Under the pieces are notes generated by a model. It was not told the DNA's origin, did no database searches, and saw nothing but the letters and a program-made list of their open reading frames with translations. A stretch of DNA of 64,000 bases, from positions 1 through 64,000 of IMG/VR virus record IMGVR_UViG_3300012936_000008; one strand, written 5' to 3'. The DNA comes from a virus. Of this stretch, positions 20,004 to 33,600 are shown piece after piece (the stretch's first letter is position 1; each line of letters opens with the position of its first letter). The position numbers and the translations under genes were made by a program.

Positions 20004-21606
20004 TTGCGTCGAATGATGTCTGCGTAGTGTCAAACTTCGCTTCCGTAGAGGAGAAGTCTGTATCGCCCTGACCATCACCGAATCCAGTCACAGTCAATGT
20101 CACCACATCAGATGTGAGAGGTGAGTTCTGTGCAGGAGTAATACCTAATCCAAGAGGACCACGTACCTCACATCTGAACTTATATCCAGACATGTAGTTG
20201 AGTGCTGTAAATGCATATGTTGCATTAGTTGCACCAGTCAACACAGCAAAGGAGAATCCACCGTCAGTAGATCTATACCATTGGTATGCCTTAGGACCAT
20301 CCTCAGGACTGATAAGTGCAGATATACTGAACGTGACAGTCTGACCAACGTTGATCGTTGCGTTCTGAGGTTGATTGGAGATAAGGATAGTTGCAGGAAC
20401 AATAGTTCCACCGCCACCACCTTGATCGGGTGGGGGAGGTGCAGCAGCACCATTGTTCGGTGGTTGGTTCAATGCTTCACGAGAAGTCAGTCCAACTAGG
20501 TATGGGAATACTGCTTCAAGGTTATCTTCGCTATCTAACTCAGTAGATAAGAAGTAAGCATATGTGCCATCCTGAAACTCTGGTGTAATGCAAAAACGTC
20601 CATTATGGTAGTCGAGGTTACCAAGACCCTCAGCATACTCCCAGTCCGCCATCAGAGCGCCTGCTGGGGGGTTCTGCTGACTGTCTCCGTAGGTAGGTCT
20701 ACCGTCCGCTTCTTCTGACTTAACTCTATATGAACTAGTTGCCAGAGCAATCGCAGAGTTATTATCCCAAGCATCATTATATAGATATGGTCCATATACA
20801 GGGAACCCGTCAAAGGCATAACCAAGAATCTTAGAGTGACCATCTGGATGTCTCAGATTGTCTCCATTGTACTGAGATGATCCATAATAATCGTTATATG
20901 ATGCCATGACAGAATTGTCCTTCCAGCATTCCAGGAAGTGTGTGTCATGGTAATGATATTGTCCTGTATTCTCTGGGTGACCACCACAACTGTCGTCACC
21001 GAAGTCTACTGGGGACCCTTCATAATGTGCATTCCATTGGAATCCAGTCGGAGGATTTCCTCCTGCTCCTGCACTGGGATTGAAAAATACAACCCCGTTA
21101 GCAGCAATGCCAATAGCACCCAGAGGCGTTTCAGACCTTCCATTGCGTTGATCATAATAAGTGTACGAACCAGTGTATCCAGATCTCTGGAAATCCATGA
21201 TCAGTTCTAGATACTGATCACTTGCTCTCCAAAACTCCCCAGCAGTGGCAGTTTGTTCAGTTCCTTTGTATACGAATACTTGCTTTCTTTCGTTGATTGT
21301 GTTCTCATCAAACACAAACAAAATTCTGTCACCAACTCTAATAGCACTACCCAACAGGGCATTGTCCGCAACAGACAAAGGGATCTGGATGAAGAAACCC
21401 TCATGAGCAAAGGTATTGGTATCAAACGTTCTAGTTATACCGAACGTTCCACCTCTGTATAAAAAAGTATGCTCAAAATCCTGCTCAGATACCTGATTAG
21501 GATTATTGAGATTGGGAAAAGTACCATACAGTACGGGGTCTGGAAGTCCATCCCCGTCTACTGTAAGGTTCTTAGTACCAGCGTTATATTCAGCGGTTGC
21601 TGTCAT
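19999..21606 (-). CDS. YHYH-domain and Ig-like virion protein, 535 aa
   Basis: Residues about 160-385 form a YHYH domain. GQYHYHDTH is at 215-223, followed by HSKILGYAFDGFPVYGPY and NGRFCITPEFQDGTYAYF. A Pro/Gly linker (AAAPPPPDQGGGGG) leads to an Ig-like domain at about 430-512 (ISNQPQNATINVGQTVTFSI, AYQWYRS, YKFRCEVRG). The N-terminal 150 residues are beta-rich and not assigned. YHYH proteins are widespread in marine phages and bacteria, but their activity is not known to me. Ig-like domains in phage tails commonly bind glycans weakly. The giant protein upstream holds a second, altered copy of the YHYH domain and a C-terminal Ig domain. Confidence 0.85.
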   Translation of the reverse strand: MTATAEYNAGTKNLTVDGDGLPDPVLYGTFPNLNNPNQVSEQDFEHTFLYRGGTFGITRTFDTNTFAHEGFFIQIPLSVADNALLGSAIRVGDRILFVFDENTINERKQVFVYKGTEQTATAGEFWRASDQYLELIMDFQRSGYTGSYTYYDQRNGRSETPLGAIGIAANGVVFFNPSAGAGGNPPTGFQWNAHYEGSPVDFGDDSCGGHPENTGQYHYHDTHFLECWKDNSVMASYNDYYGSSQYNGDNLRHPDGHSKILGYAFDGFPVYGPYLYNDAWDNNSAIALATSSYRVKSEEADGRPTYGDSQQNPPAGALMADWEYAEGLGNLDYHNGRFCITPEFQDGTYAYFLSTELDSEDNLEAVFPYLVGLTSREALNQPPNNGAAAPPPPDQGGGGGTIVPATILISNQPQNATINVGQTVTFSISALISPEDGPKAYQWYRSTDGGFSFAVLTGATNATYAFTALNYMSGYKFRCEVRGPLGLGITPAQNSPLTSDVVTLTVTGFGDGQGDTDFSSTEAKFDTTQTSFDAT

Positions 21607-21619
21607 TGCACTTTTTGAC

Positions 21620-21627
21620 TATTTATT
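21620..21627 (-). promoter_or_regulatory. Late promoter octamer AATAAATA
   Basis: AATAAATA lies 13 nt upstream of the YHYH gene ATG and overlaps the stop codon of the giant gene. The distance is short, so the leader would be very short if this octamer is used. Confidence 0.45.
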
Positions 21628-24600
21628 GGAAAATCTGAGTCGGGTTAAAGTTGTTGATGATAGTAGCACCAGTCTGTACTGTGAGGATCACAGAGTTGGA
21701 GTAGACAGGTGTAGCACCAGCAGCAGTAATCGCAACACGGAACTCATCTCCATCATCTGCCTGTTCAGCAGGGTTGGAGGTGTAGATCGCAAGCGTGGAT
21801 CCAGTAATGTTGTTCCAGTCAGTCTCACCGTACTGCTTACGCTGCCACTGATAGTTGAGAGCAGTTGTACCGACTTGATTATCGGAACTGTTCACGAACT
21901 GACCAACGACGGTAAACTGTGCAGTCTGATCTTGGTTCACGGTCACGTTCACAGGTTGTGAAACGATGTTGATATAACCAGGTGTGATAACAATCGGGTT
22001 GCCCTGAGCGTCAGTACCTTCACCAGCGTAGGTGTCGAAACCTTGGTTCACAGCAGGACCAGAAGGAACAACGAAGTCGTCATCCACGACAGTCTCAACG
22101 GTCACTGCGGGTTGCGCGTAACCAATACCAGGAGTCTTCACATCAATTCTCATCAGACCCATGAGAGCGCGGACACGACCATCGAAACCAGTCGAGGAAA
22201 CCACATCCACGTTCGGGCGCGTGGTGTAACCATCACCAGGTGCGGTAATGATTGCCTTGGTGATCTCACCAGACTTGATGTCAGCAAGTGCCTCAGCGTT
22301 ACGACCCTTAACGGTGCCCGTGTACTCGAAGGTGATCAAGGAGTTGGAAGACTCAATCAGAGCGACCTCACGAGGATCTGCCTCACCTTCGATTTGCAGA
22401 ATGTCACCTGCCTCAATCGGAGGTACGACAGTTGCCGCGATCACGTCAGCGTCAGAACCGATGTAGGAGAAGGCAACGAATGTAGATCCTGCGCGAGGAA
22501 TCTCAGCGAAGATGATTCTAGAACCAACCAGTTCGTAACCAACACCAGGTTCCTGAATAACACCATTGAGCGAGACGATGATGTTGTTCTCAGGCAGAAT
22601 CGTGTTGGACGATACACCCTCGGTCAGAGTCAGTGAGTAGAAACCACCCTGGTATTTGAGGTTGAAGGACGAGCGCAAGGAGTCAAACTCAAAGCTGATG
22701 TCATCCAGTTGTCTCAGTTTACCTACGTAGTAACCAATGAACTCAGAACCGATGGTAGGAGGTTCAGTGAACTGAATCTGATCGGAGAACGCCGTGTAAG
22801 CGAAGTTAGCGCCAGGAGGTTGCAGAACACCGTTGACGAATACGAGCAGGTGTCCAGCAGGATCTGGGAAGTATGCTTCGCCGTTGTTGACGGTGAGTTT
22901 GAAGGAATCAGCAGATCCGTCGAATCCACGGAAGAAGCGGTCGCAACGTCCTAGGAGATTCTTGGATTGTGATACAGCAGCGTACCAACCATAGTCTGAC
23001 TTGACAGTAAGGTTAGATGGGAAGTCACCGTTGACATCTTCCAACCAGAGGCGACCAGTGTTACCGCTGATTGCCTTACCTGCGACCTTACCGTACGAAG
23101 TGTAGTCGGTAACAGTCTGTGAGATGATGTCACAAGAGATAATCGGGAAGTTATTGAGGTTCTCAAACCTACCCAATCCAGTACCACCCGCGAGCAGTTC
23201 AGCAGGATCCGTAGTGGTAACTCCATTAGCATCTGCGCCATAAGGTTGCAGGTTAGCAATCCAGATCTTGTGGATGCCATTGTCAGGATCATACTGGTAA
23301 TCTGTGACCATAGCGGTCCAACCAGGGATCTTAGGCACAGAACCTGAGAGCAGGTAGACGATATCGCCAGCGGCAAAGTCACCAGTGAAACCTTGGTCTC
23401 TCAGGACATTGTTGATGTTGCACTCAATAACTTTCTCTGCATGGAGGAACTGATTGAGTTCGATATCTTTGAAACCAGTCTTGGTGATGTTACCGATGTC
23501 AAGGATCTTGTCAGTGATAGAACCGTAGATGATGTCACCATCGATGAAGTCATCTTGCAGAGTTTCAATGTCAATCGTGACACGACCACCCAGGTTGCTA
23601 GTCAGAGAACCAGCAGAGTTTTCGTAAGATACGATTGTTGCCTCAGCACCATTGCCCTTGTTGAAGATGATCTCGCCGTTAGCGAATGCACCACGGTCGA
23701 TGTTGACCAACATGCGATCAGTTCCTTGTCCAACGATGGTAGCAGTGATGCCACTATCAACGCCTTCCAGAACCTGAGTTTCACTGATGCTACCAGTGAC
23801 GTTCTCGATATAGATCCAACCTTCATCCTCATTATCGCCCGTGAGGGTTGATGTTTGGAGCACGATAGCGTTGTTAGCACCAGCACCTTGAACCTGAACT
23901 TGTTCACCCACAGTGAATCTGCCAGTGGCACCGCTGATGTTATATCTGCGATACAGTTTGACAATCTCTGCTTCGTTGTTTCTAGTTCTGACAATCTCAG
24001 AAGAAGCGTCAGATGTAGTACCAACAACCACGTCAGCAAGGTTGAAACCACCACTGACAGGATTATCAACGTCTCTGGTGCCGAAGGTAGTAGGCTTACG
24101 GTGGATGCCAGAGCGTACAGGTGCTTGGAGTTGCTGAGCACCAGTCAGTCTGGTGTCAACTGCGAATCTTCTGAATCGTGCGTCATGTCTGATCTCTTTT
24201 GTGATCTCAAACTGTGTCGGAGTTGCATTCAGAACGTAGTAGTAATCTTGACCAGTGAGGGCAGGCTCAACGTCACCAGATGCGATTGAGTAGGAAAGTA
24301 TGTCACCGCGTGAGTAGAAGTTAGGACGCTGAATGATAAGTCTGTGCTCTCTGTTCTCATATCCAACTTCAACAGACGGAGTGTTGATAACCAGATCAGG
24401 ATCAGTGTTCCAGTCAGTTCCCTCGTTATAGAGGTTACGCAGGTTAGTAGCATGAACGTTGTTAGTCCACTGAACACTGTTCTGTGAAGGAGGTGTACCT
24501 CTGCTGATAGCAAAGTATGCAGCGTTAAGGGAACTGTCAATCTTGAACTGAGAAGACTCCTTCTCATATTCAAAACGGTTGTCAATAGCACCCGTACCAA

Positions 24601-27600
24601 AGTGAGTCTCATCTTGGAATACATCGTACTGATAGAACTCACCACCCACGAGAACGTCGTTATAGTCATCACAAATACGCTTGGCATACTCACTGACACG
24701 AGTTACATACCAGAGCAGGTGCTGCTTAGTGATATTCGGGAAGGCAATGAAGTTGCCCTCACCATCGAACCAAGTGTTGACAAGTCTCAGAACACCAACG
24801 TTACCACCAGTATTCAAGTCATACAGTAGACCGTTAATAAGGTTCTCACCGAAGGAAAGGTCAGCATTCGTCGTAGGATATGCAGTTTGTACCTCAGCAA
24901 ATGCCTTGCCAGCGACCACATGCTTGTTGAACAAGATACGCTTAGCAACTCTCTGATCAGACTTAGATCCACCACCCAGAGACTCGATCATGAGATCGAA
25001 TAGTGACTCAGATGCGGACGTTACGTTGTAGCAAGTGTAATACTGATAGGCAGTATTGCTGTTGTAACCAGTGTTGCGAGTAACTGTGGACAGGTGAGTT
25101 GGGGAAGGTGATCCCGAAGAAGCAACTGTGACAGTATCAATAACAAGGTCAAACAGAGATTCAATGGTGGTTGCTTGTGTGGCACAAGTAGTATTCCACT
25201 CAGCACCCATCTCATATGTGATAGTTACATCACGCTCACAATACTCAGGAGAGTATTTGATAGGCCAGATGTACGGCATCGTCTTAGTGATAGTACCGTC
25301 ACCAATACTTGCAGGCGTGGTGATTGTATCAGTTACGATTGTCATCAGAGTAGTGATGGCAGAAGCAACGTCAGCACACTTAGGATTAGCAGTATCAGCA
25401 GTGATTGAGTAACCACCCACGTTGTATGGGAAGTAATCAAGATCTGCGTAGAACTTCTGAGTCTGACCATGTGCAGCAGTAATAGTGATGGTCTCATTTC
25501 TCATTGATTGCAATGCAAGATCTCTTGCCTTATTAACAATCCAGATGGACTCAGTAGAAACACCTACGATATGTTGCAGGTTAGATCCAGAAGCATACAG
25601 TTCCGCTGCCATGAAGACTTTGTTGTTACCACCGTGACGGAGGTTCCATACAGCAGCCTCAACAATGTCAGCAACGTCATGAACACAATCGATATAACCG
25701 TTAGTGGTAATAGCGTCTTGCTCGGCACTTACAAAGGTGTGAGCATACTGGAATTCAGTAGCAGCAACGCCAACGTTAACAGTCATGGTGTTTGCATCGA
25801 CAACTGTTACTGCCAAAGAAGAACCCCATGCAGGATCACTAGAACGAGGATAGACGTGCTCAGTAGCATTAGAATCCTGTGTACAAGTGAATACCAAAGA
25901 ACCAGGTCTGATGGTAATTCTATTGCCAGTAGACAGGTTATGGTTTTCAGTAGTATCAATAGTCAGCAGACCACTAGTGTGGTTGTAAGTGACATTACTA
26001 GGAGTCAACTCAACACCGCCAGAACCACTCTGACCATTGATGTTCAGTGAGGGGAACTGTGCTCTGCCTTGTGCGACTGCTTCCTCAGCAATCAGACGGA
26101 TGTTTCTTTCAATGACGTTTGCAGCATCGATGAATCTGTCATCAACAGCGTTACGCTCGTAAGTAGAAGCATCAACGTTGTTAAGTGAAGAACCACCAGA
26201 CAGAGGATCGCCAGTTACAGGATCAACACCACCACCTTCGGGATCATAGATGTAAAGGTTCTCACGACCGAAACCATTTCTCATGGTCAAGATGCAGATC
26301 TCAGCAGCGATCTTCATTACGTCACGAGCAGCGTCGAGTTCAGACTCAACGTGCTTCAAACTACCATCCTCATCATTCAGATAGAGTTTTGCAGCATCCC
26401 ATGTTCTGCTGTTACCACCGAATCTCAGGTCATGAATGATAGAGTCGATGATATCGATAACGTCATCAATACAGTTCTGAGCACCACCAGGGATTGCCAA
26501 GTCAAGATACTTGGACATTCCGTTCATTGTATAGACTGCTTCGGAAGCAATTACGTGCTTGTTAGCAGAAAGGAGATTAGCAGTATCAAGGTTCTTATCA
26601 ACGTCGCTGCTATTACCACCCTCATAACCCTTAGGATCAATAGTGATAGTGTCATCTCTGTATACTGCGATATCCGTATACTGAGCAACATAGTAATCAT
26701 CTTGGAACTCTTGGGAGACGCCAATGTTAGATGCGGTAGTACCCTGAGTCAGCAGAGTGTTGTTGATAGCATGATGTACTAGTTTCTTGGTGTACTTGAA
26801 TGCATCAAGCATCGGTGCCAATTCATTCTCAATGTGGATGATCTGAGAGTTAGGATCAATGTATTGATCGATAACATACTGAGTAGCAGAGTTACCACCA
26901 GTGATCAGATCAGTAACCACAGCAGGCAGGATGTGCTGTTTGAGGTCACGGAGGCAATATGGTTCTCCATAACCAGGCATGGTTAGGAAGTCATAGGTAG
27001 TGTCATTGATATCTCTGATGTATTCTGCTTGCAACCAACCGACAACTTCATTAGCGATGTAATCGCGGTTTTTCCAGATAGCATCACCAGCATCACGGAA
27101 TCTGTCACCAGTAGGTCCGATGATGTCAGCAATAGTATTACAGAGACTAGTAATCTCATTTGTTACGGTTGCTGATGCAGGAGAAGTAAACCTGTTAGGT
27201 ACACGAAGCAGATCAGTGTACTTAGTACCGTTAAAGTTTTCGAGATCACCACTAGTAGTAGTGATAACGAAGTTGATGACCGTAGCAAGTTCTGTCCAGG
27301 TGTAGATGGATTGGAGCAGTTCGTTGCCCACGTAGTTCAGTCCACCTTCCTTAGTCAGGTAACCTCTACCAGCGATAACGCTGTTGTAGTTGCCACCATA
27401 ACGAATGTCTTCGACAACTGCTTTCAGGATATACTCTTTGGTGTCACGGAGACACTTGTTAGTACCAACCTGAACACCAACGCCATCAGCACTGTCGCCA
27501 GGGATGAGGAAGTCAGAATACTTCTCCTTCATCAGACCAACAGCAACCTCAGCGATCCAATCGTAGTTCAGTTCAATAAGATCAGCACACTTACGATGCT

Positions 27601-30600
27601 CATCACGAGAAAGGTTGATGTCCTCAATGATGAATTGCTTGTTATCGTAGTCAACACTCTTAGCGGTAGCAGTGGAGTTGGTTTGACCAGTGTAAGTACC
27701 AAAACGCTCACGATCACTCAGGATGAACGGCAGTTCCATGCTCATACCGAACGAGATATTGTTCGTAGAGGTAGGATAGGTAAATCCAGGTGTGAAGGTA
27801 GCAGTGTAGTCAGATACACCCTTCTTGAAGATGATATTATCAATCCAACCAACGAAACCATTAGCACCAGTCAGGTCAGCACCAAGTTTGAAGGCACGTT
27901 CCAGATAGTTGTTGTTGTCGGTGTAGTCACCACCAACTTGTGTGCCATTGACCCACACCTTAGTGATGTTAGTAGTTCTGCTAACAGCAACGTGATGCCA
28001 GGCATTAGTGGAAAGGTTGTGAGCAGCAGAGATCTGGTCAGAACCGTTATACCACCAGTTGATAGTAGAACCATTCAGATACAAGACAGGAGATCCTGTT
28101 TCAGCAGCACCACTAGTACGAGTATCCCAAAGGAACTGAACACCACTCAGAGTGGTAGGACGGATCCACATTTCAATGGTAAAGTCATTAGTCTCAAACT
28201 TAGCAACGTCACTAAGTGAATGAGAGAGATAACCACCAGCATCAAGTCTCAGTGACTTAGTGCCAGATTTCTTTTGAAGAGTGGTTAGAGATACCTTAGT
28301 ATGTGAGACAGAGTTAGCATCAGCACTAACAAAGGTGTGTGTATACTGTTCGCCATCAGGAGAAGCACCAACATTTACCGTAATGGTAGTTCCAGTCGTT
28401 GCCGTGATGGGGAGTTTTTTGTTGTTAGCAGGGTCAGTTGATCTAGGATAGGTGTGGTTTGTAGCATTGCTATCCTTAGTACAAGTGAAGGTCAAACTAT
28501 CTTGTGCGATAGTAATGCTGTCAGTAGTTGTAAGGGAATGGGAACCAATAGTCAGTTCCATTACACCAGTTGAAGCATCGTATGTAGCAGCACTAGGTGT
28601 GAACTGTATTAGTGGAACAGTTATCTTACTGTTAGTGATAAACTCTCTGTCTTGGAAACTTCCAGTAATGGAATCAGTGAACAACCATTTCAGACCAGAG
28701 TTAGTACCCTTAGCAGAGAAAGTAGCACCAGAATTTACACCCTTGATAGTGTCACCAGGGGTGAAGAATCCAGATGCACCAGGATCTTTGTAGGATACTT
28801 TGAATACACGCAGGTTCTCGTTCTCTTGATAAGAACCATCAGATACAACTGACAGTGCATTGATAGTGGCAAGACTACCAGAAGCGATAGTAGTTGCTGC
28901 CAGTTCGACGAGGGTGTGAATACCTGCCTGAACATCAGCACAGTTACCAATGCTTTCGTTTCTACCAGAGTAGTAATTAGGATCGTAGTATGCTGCCTCA
29001 GTACCACCACCACGGAATACAGCGTTAGATTCTGCATCAATGAAGGTGTGTGCATAACCACCACCAGAAGAGATGGAGTTATTGGTAGAACTTACGAAGG
29101 TGTGAGGATACTGCTCAGCAGTCGGAGAAGCACCAACGTTTACAGTGATAGTGGTTGCAGTTGTTGCAGAGATGGAAAGATAAGATCCATTTGCAGGGTC
29201 ACTAGCACGAGGATAGGTATGAGTTGTAGCGTTCGCATCCTTGGTGCAAGTGAAAGTCAGACTGTCTTGTGCAATAGTGATGCTGTCACCGATGCTCAAC
29301 GAGTGAGAACCGATAGTCAGTTCCATTACGCCAGTTGCAGGATCATATGCAGCGGCAGTAGGAGTGAACTGGACCAGCAGAGAGGCACCAACGTTAACCT
29401 CAATGGTGGTAGCAGTTACTGCGGAAATAGGTAGGTCGCTGTTGAAACCAGGATCGCCAGTACGAGGATAAGAATGGAAAGATGCATCGCCATCAGAAGC
29501 GCAGGTGAAGCGTAAAGAATAGGGCCTAATGCGTACGCTGTCACTAGTTGTGAGGGAATGAGAACCGATAGTCAGTGTCATGATGCCACTGTTCGGGACA
29601 TATGCAGCAGCAGATACGTCGAACTCTTCTACGCTAGTGCCAGAGGAACCAAGATACGGACCAGCATAAGTGGTCGGATCGTTGAGCATGTAACCAGTCT
29701 CAGAAGTTCTGGTGTTGACCTGAACATAGAGAAGGTTGTTGATTGCCTTACGGCACATCTCACCTGCCTTTCTGAAAGCAGTAATAGACTCTGCAAGTTC
29801 ACCCACCAGACCATTGCTGATAGGAGATCCAGCATTATCAAAGTATTTCTTAGCAAACTCTACAATCTGATAGTTACCATCGCCTGCAATATCCAGAGCG
29901 AGAGCATCAATCATCAAACCGATGTCACGACGACACTTCGCTTCATTAGCACTGTATGCACTAGGTTCTGCAAGATCGATCAGATCATTCAGAGAACCTG
30001 CAAGCAGTACCTCAGATACGTTATCAAACAGAGTTTGCAGCGCAGATTGTACGTCAGAGCAGTTATTGGTTCCATAGTTCTGACTGTTAGAACCAGGGGT
30101 GCCATAGTTATTACCAGGTGAAGGATCAGCAGTGATGCCAGTTCCAGTAGAACCACCAGTGCTTCTCTCGTTATACTTGACAAAAGTGATACCGCTAACA
30201 ACTTCTGAACCAGTCAGATCGTTAGTCAGGGCATTCTTCATGTAACCGAGTGCCTGTTCAAAGGCATACTCAGTTGCTTGCTCTTCACCGTTGATGTAGA
30301 GGAAGGTAGTTTCATCAGTGCTGAAATATTTTTTCAGCAACTTACGAGTGTAAACTGTGCCACCTTGGAACATGTCCATCGAAAGTGCTTCGATAAACTT
30401 ACCAATATCTCTTCTACATGCTGTTCCAGAAGGAATAGTCAGAGAAGGATACTGAGCAACCATGTCCACATAGGACTTCTCAATGATATATTCCTTGTTC
30501 TTAGTGATCAAACGATATGCATCTGCAAATCTGCTCCACTGATCGGTAGCGTTGTCGCCAGGATAGTAGAACCCAGGATGATGGACAGAGATCTCAGCGT

Positions 30601-33600
30601 TAGAGAAGTCAATGATCTCTTGACGGTTGAACTCGATCATACGACCAGCATCCTTCCATCTGTTGAGAGAATCGGTTACTGGGTTACCATATGTGACCTG
30701 AATAGAACGCAGGTCATCGCCCTGAGCAAGTGTGCCGCCTGTCAGACCGTCATACTCGATTTCAGTAGAACGTACTTCTTCAAAGTCGAGGAAGTCAGAG
30801 TTGATACGGTTGGCAGAGTCAAGAATCTCAACGGGTGTGATAGTAGTCTTAGAAACGTCATCCAGAATAACGTTAGCGTTAGTCAAGGAGATCAGACGTT
30901 CAAAGATCATACCGAAGAAGGTAGAACCTTTGTTAATGACCAGAGTGTCAACCACGTCACCAACTCTTGCATCACCAACAGTAGTTTCAGTCAGAGAGTC
31001 AAGGACTTCGTTGCCATTAGCATCATTGAAGTAACGTTGGATGGTCTCGTTAACAGAAGTAGGTTCGCCATCATCAGGATCAAGGTTGGCATAGTCGAGG
31101 TTGAGATTCTTCTCACTCTTTCTCAAATAGTAGAGAACAGGGGGAGATGCTTCAAAGTCAATTCTGACAACTTCGCCACTTGCACCAGAAGTAAGACCTC
31201 TGAACTGATCACCCTCAACAAAAGTAGTCCACTCACCAGTAACATTAGAAGGACGCTCTAAGTTGATGCTAGTGATTGGATCTCTATAAGGAGAGATGTT
31301 AGTGATACGTGCAGCAATGTTAGATGCAGCAGAATAGATGATGTCATTCAGGAAGATCTTATATTGTCCAGTCTCATACTCAGCAGTACCAGAAGTCTTG
31401 GACAAGACGATCTTGTCAGAGACATTACCATCAAGGTCAAGGTTAGTTTCTTCAATAACAGCAGTGTCATTGTCAAGACTGGTTACAGTCTCACCAAACT
31501 CGAAGATAGTCTTGTAGTTGACACTATCAACATTGAGAATGTTTGCACCATAACCTGCATTGAAGAAGGTCACATCCTCACCACGATCAAAGTATCCGTT
31601 TGACATATCTGTCACTTGGATGCTCTGTTCAGTCAGATCGATAGAAGAGATAGTTGCTCTTGCACCAGTAGTTTGACCAATTACAATGTCGCCAATCAGA
31701 GGAGTATTGAAAGTACCACCGATGTTCTGCAAGAACAGTTTAGTGAAGGACTTATCAATAGAACCAATCAGTGCGCTGAATGCAGTTCTACCAACGTCAA
31801 CACGTTCGTTCAGATCAAACTGACCACCAGAGATGTCAACAACATCGATACTAGTAGCACCAGTTGCAACAACTCTTGCAGTTGCCTGAGAACTGAAACC
31901 GTTGATGGTGTCACCGATGGACGGGAAGATACCAGCAATAGTGTTGAGGTTCAGTCTGGTGATCGGCATGATGTCGAAACCGATGTTTCTGTAAACAACC
32001 TTAGAGTCGGGTCTAGGAGGTTCAGAGAATACAATCTGATTACCGACAACCTGATAGGAAGCACCAGGTGCCTGAATCACACCATTAAGAGTAATAAGGA
32101 GTTGATTATCCTTAACAATTACTTGTTCGCCTTCTACTTGGAGAGGGAACGCTTTCTTAACACCGTCAAACTGATTGGAGATACTATCAATCTTCTTAAC
32201 GATAGAAGTTAGAATTTCCTCAGAGTTGGTCAGTCTCTTCTTACGGAAGAGAACTTCGGAGTTGTTAAAGGTCGAGTAGATCGGTTGTGCAGCACCGAAG
32301 GAGGTAATCTCGTTGACGTTGGTGTACTCGTTGATGTTCACCTGCTTGGTGAAGTCAGCAGCAACCTTACGACCAGAGATATCCTTACCACCAGTCAGTT
32401 CTAACTGACCGAACATGTTGAAACCAACAGGGTGGTTGTTCTGCAAGATCTGATTCTTCCATCTGTTGATGGGAATCTGAGACTTAATAACGTATGAGAA
32501 GTTCTGATAGAAGAAAGAGTCTTGGATCTTCTGAACAATCTCGGAAGGTTTACCAACGTCATCGGTGAATCTACCAGCAGTTCTGGTGATAGCGTCGATG
32601 TTCAACACGCCCTTAGCAATGTTGATGTTGTCGATAATACCAGATGCACGAGAAACAACACCTTGTACCTTACCACCAACAACAAAGTCGCCGTCAGGGT
32701 TAGTAACTTTCAGGATCTTAGGTTGAATCTGCCAACCATCGTTCTCAGAAACGATACCGAAAGCAGTTGCATTTTCGTATACTTCACCTTGGAATACTTC
32801 CTCACCTTCCAGGAATCTAGAAGTTTCGACCACAGCAGTTGCTTGACCACCGAACACCTCGGTAAGCAGCACCTGACGACCATCACCCTGAGTCAAGAAG
32901 GTAATAAAGTTACCAGACTCAGCGTCAACTGGGGTCAGTGCAAAACGCAGTTGGTCAGATTCAAGACCATTGATATCACCTGCAATAGCGTAGTAAGTAG
33001 TCGTAGAAGACAGACTAGTCAAACCAACGCTACTGGGTTTCGGCAGGATACCAACTTGTGAACCAATAGCATCAGCACGGAACTGAACCTCAGCACCAGT
33101 GGTAATACCATGAGGGAAGTTGAACTGCAAGTAGTTCAAGTCAAGGTTCACAACATAGGTGAACTCAGATTTCAGAGTAACAACAGGTTGTGAAGAGTAA
33201 CCAGCACCAGGATTCTTGATCAGAATCTCAGACAGTCTGTTGTTCTTAACAACTGCTTCTGCCTCAGCACCAGATCCACCACCACCAGAGATAAGAACAG
33301 CAGGTGCAGAGGTGTAACCAGCACCAGGATTGGTGATAGTAATCTGTGAAAGGATAGAGGTATTAAAGAGTTGCAGGTTGATCGGGAATGCAATCTCAGG
33401 ACGCAGGGTGTAGTCATGGGAGTAACCATAACCAAACTCGTTGTTTTTCAGAGTCTTGATCTTACCGATCTGTCTACCAGTGAGGAACACAGCAGCGCCA
33501 GTACCCTCAGCAGGGATCACAACCTCAATAGCACCACCAGAACCAGACAGTGTAGGTCCAAGGATGCCAGGAATACCATCAATGTCGATAGTACCGAAAG

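Noticed and set aside
27311-31261. Long plus-strand frames (302 and 327 codons) opposite the giant gene
   Set aside because: Antisense shadows caused by codon bias of the opposite strand; no start signals and no recognisable protein pattern.
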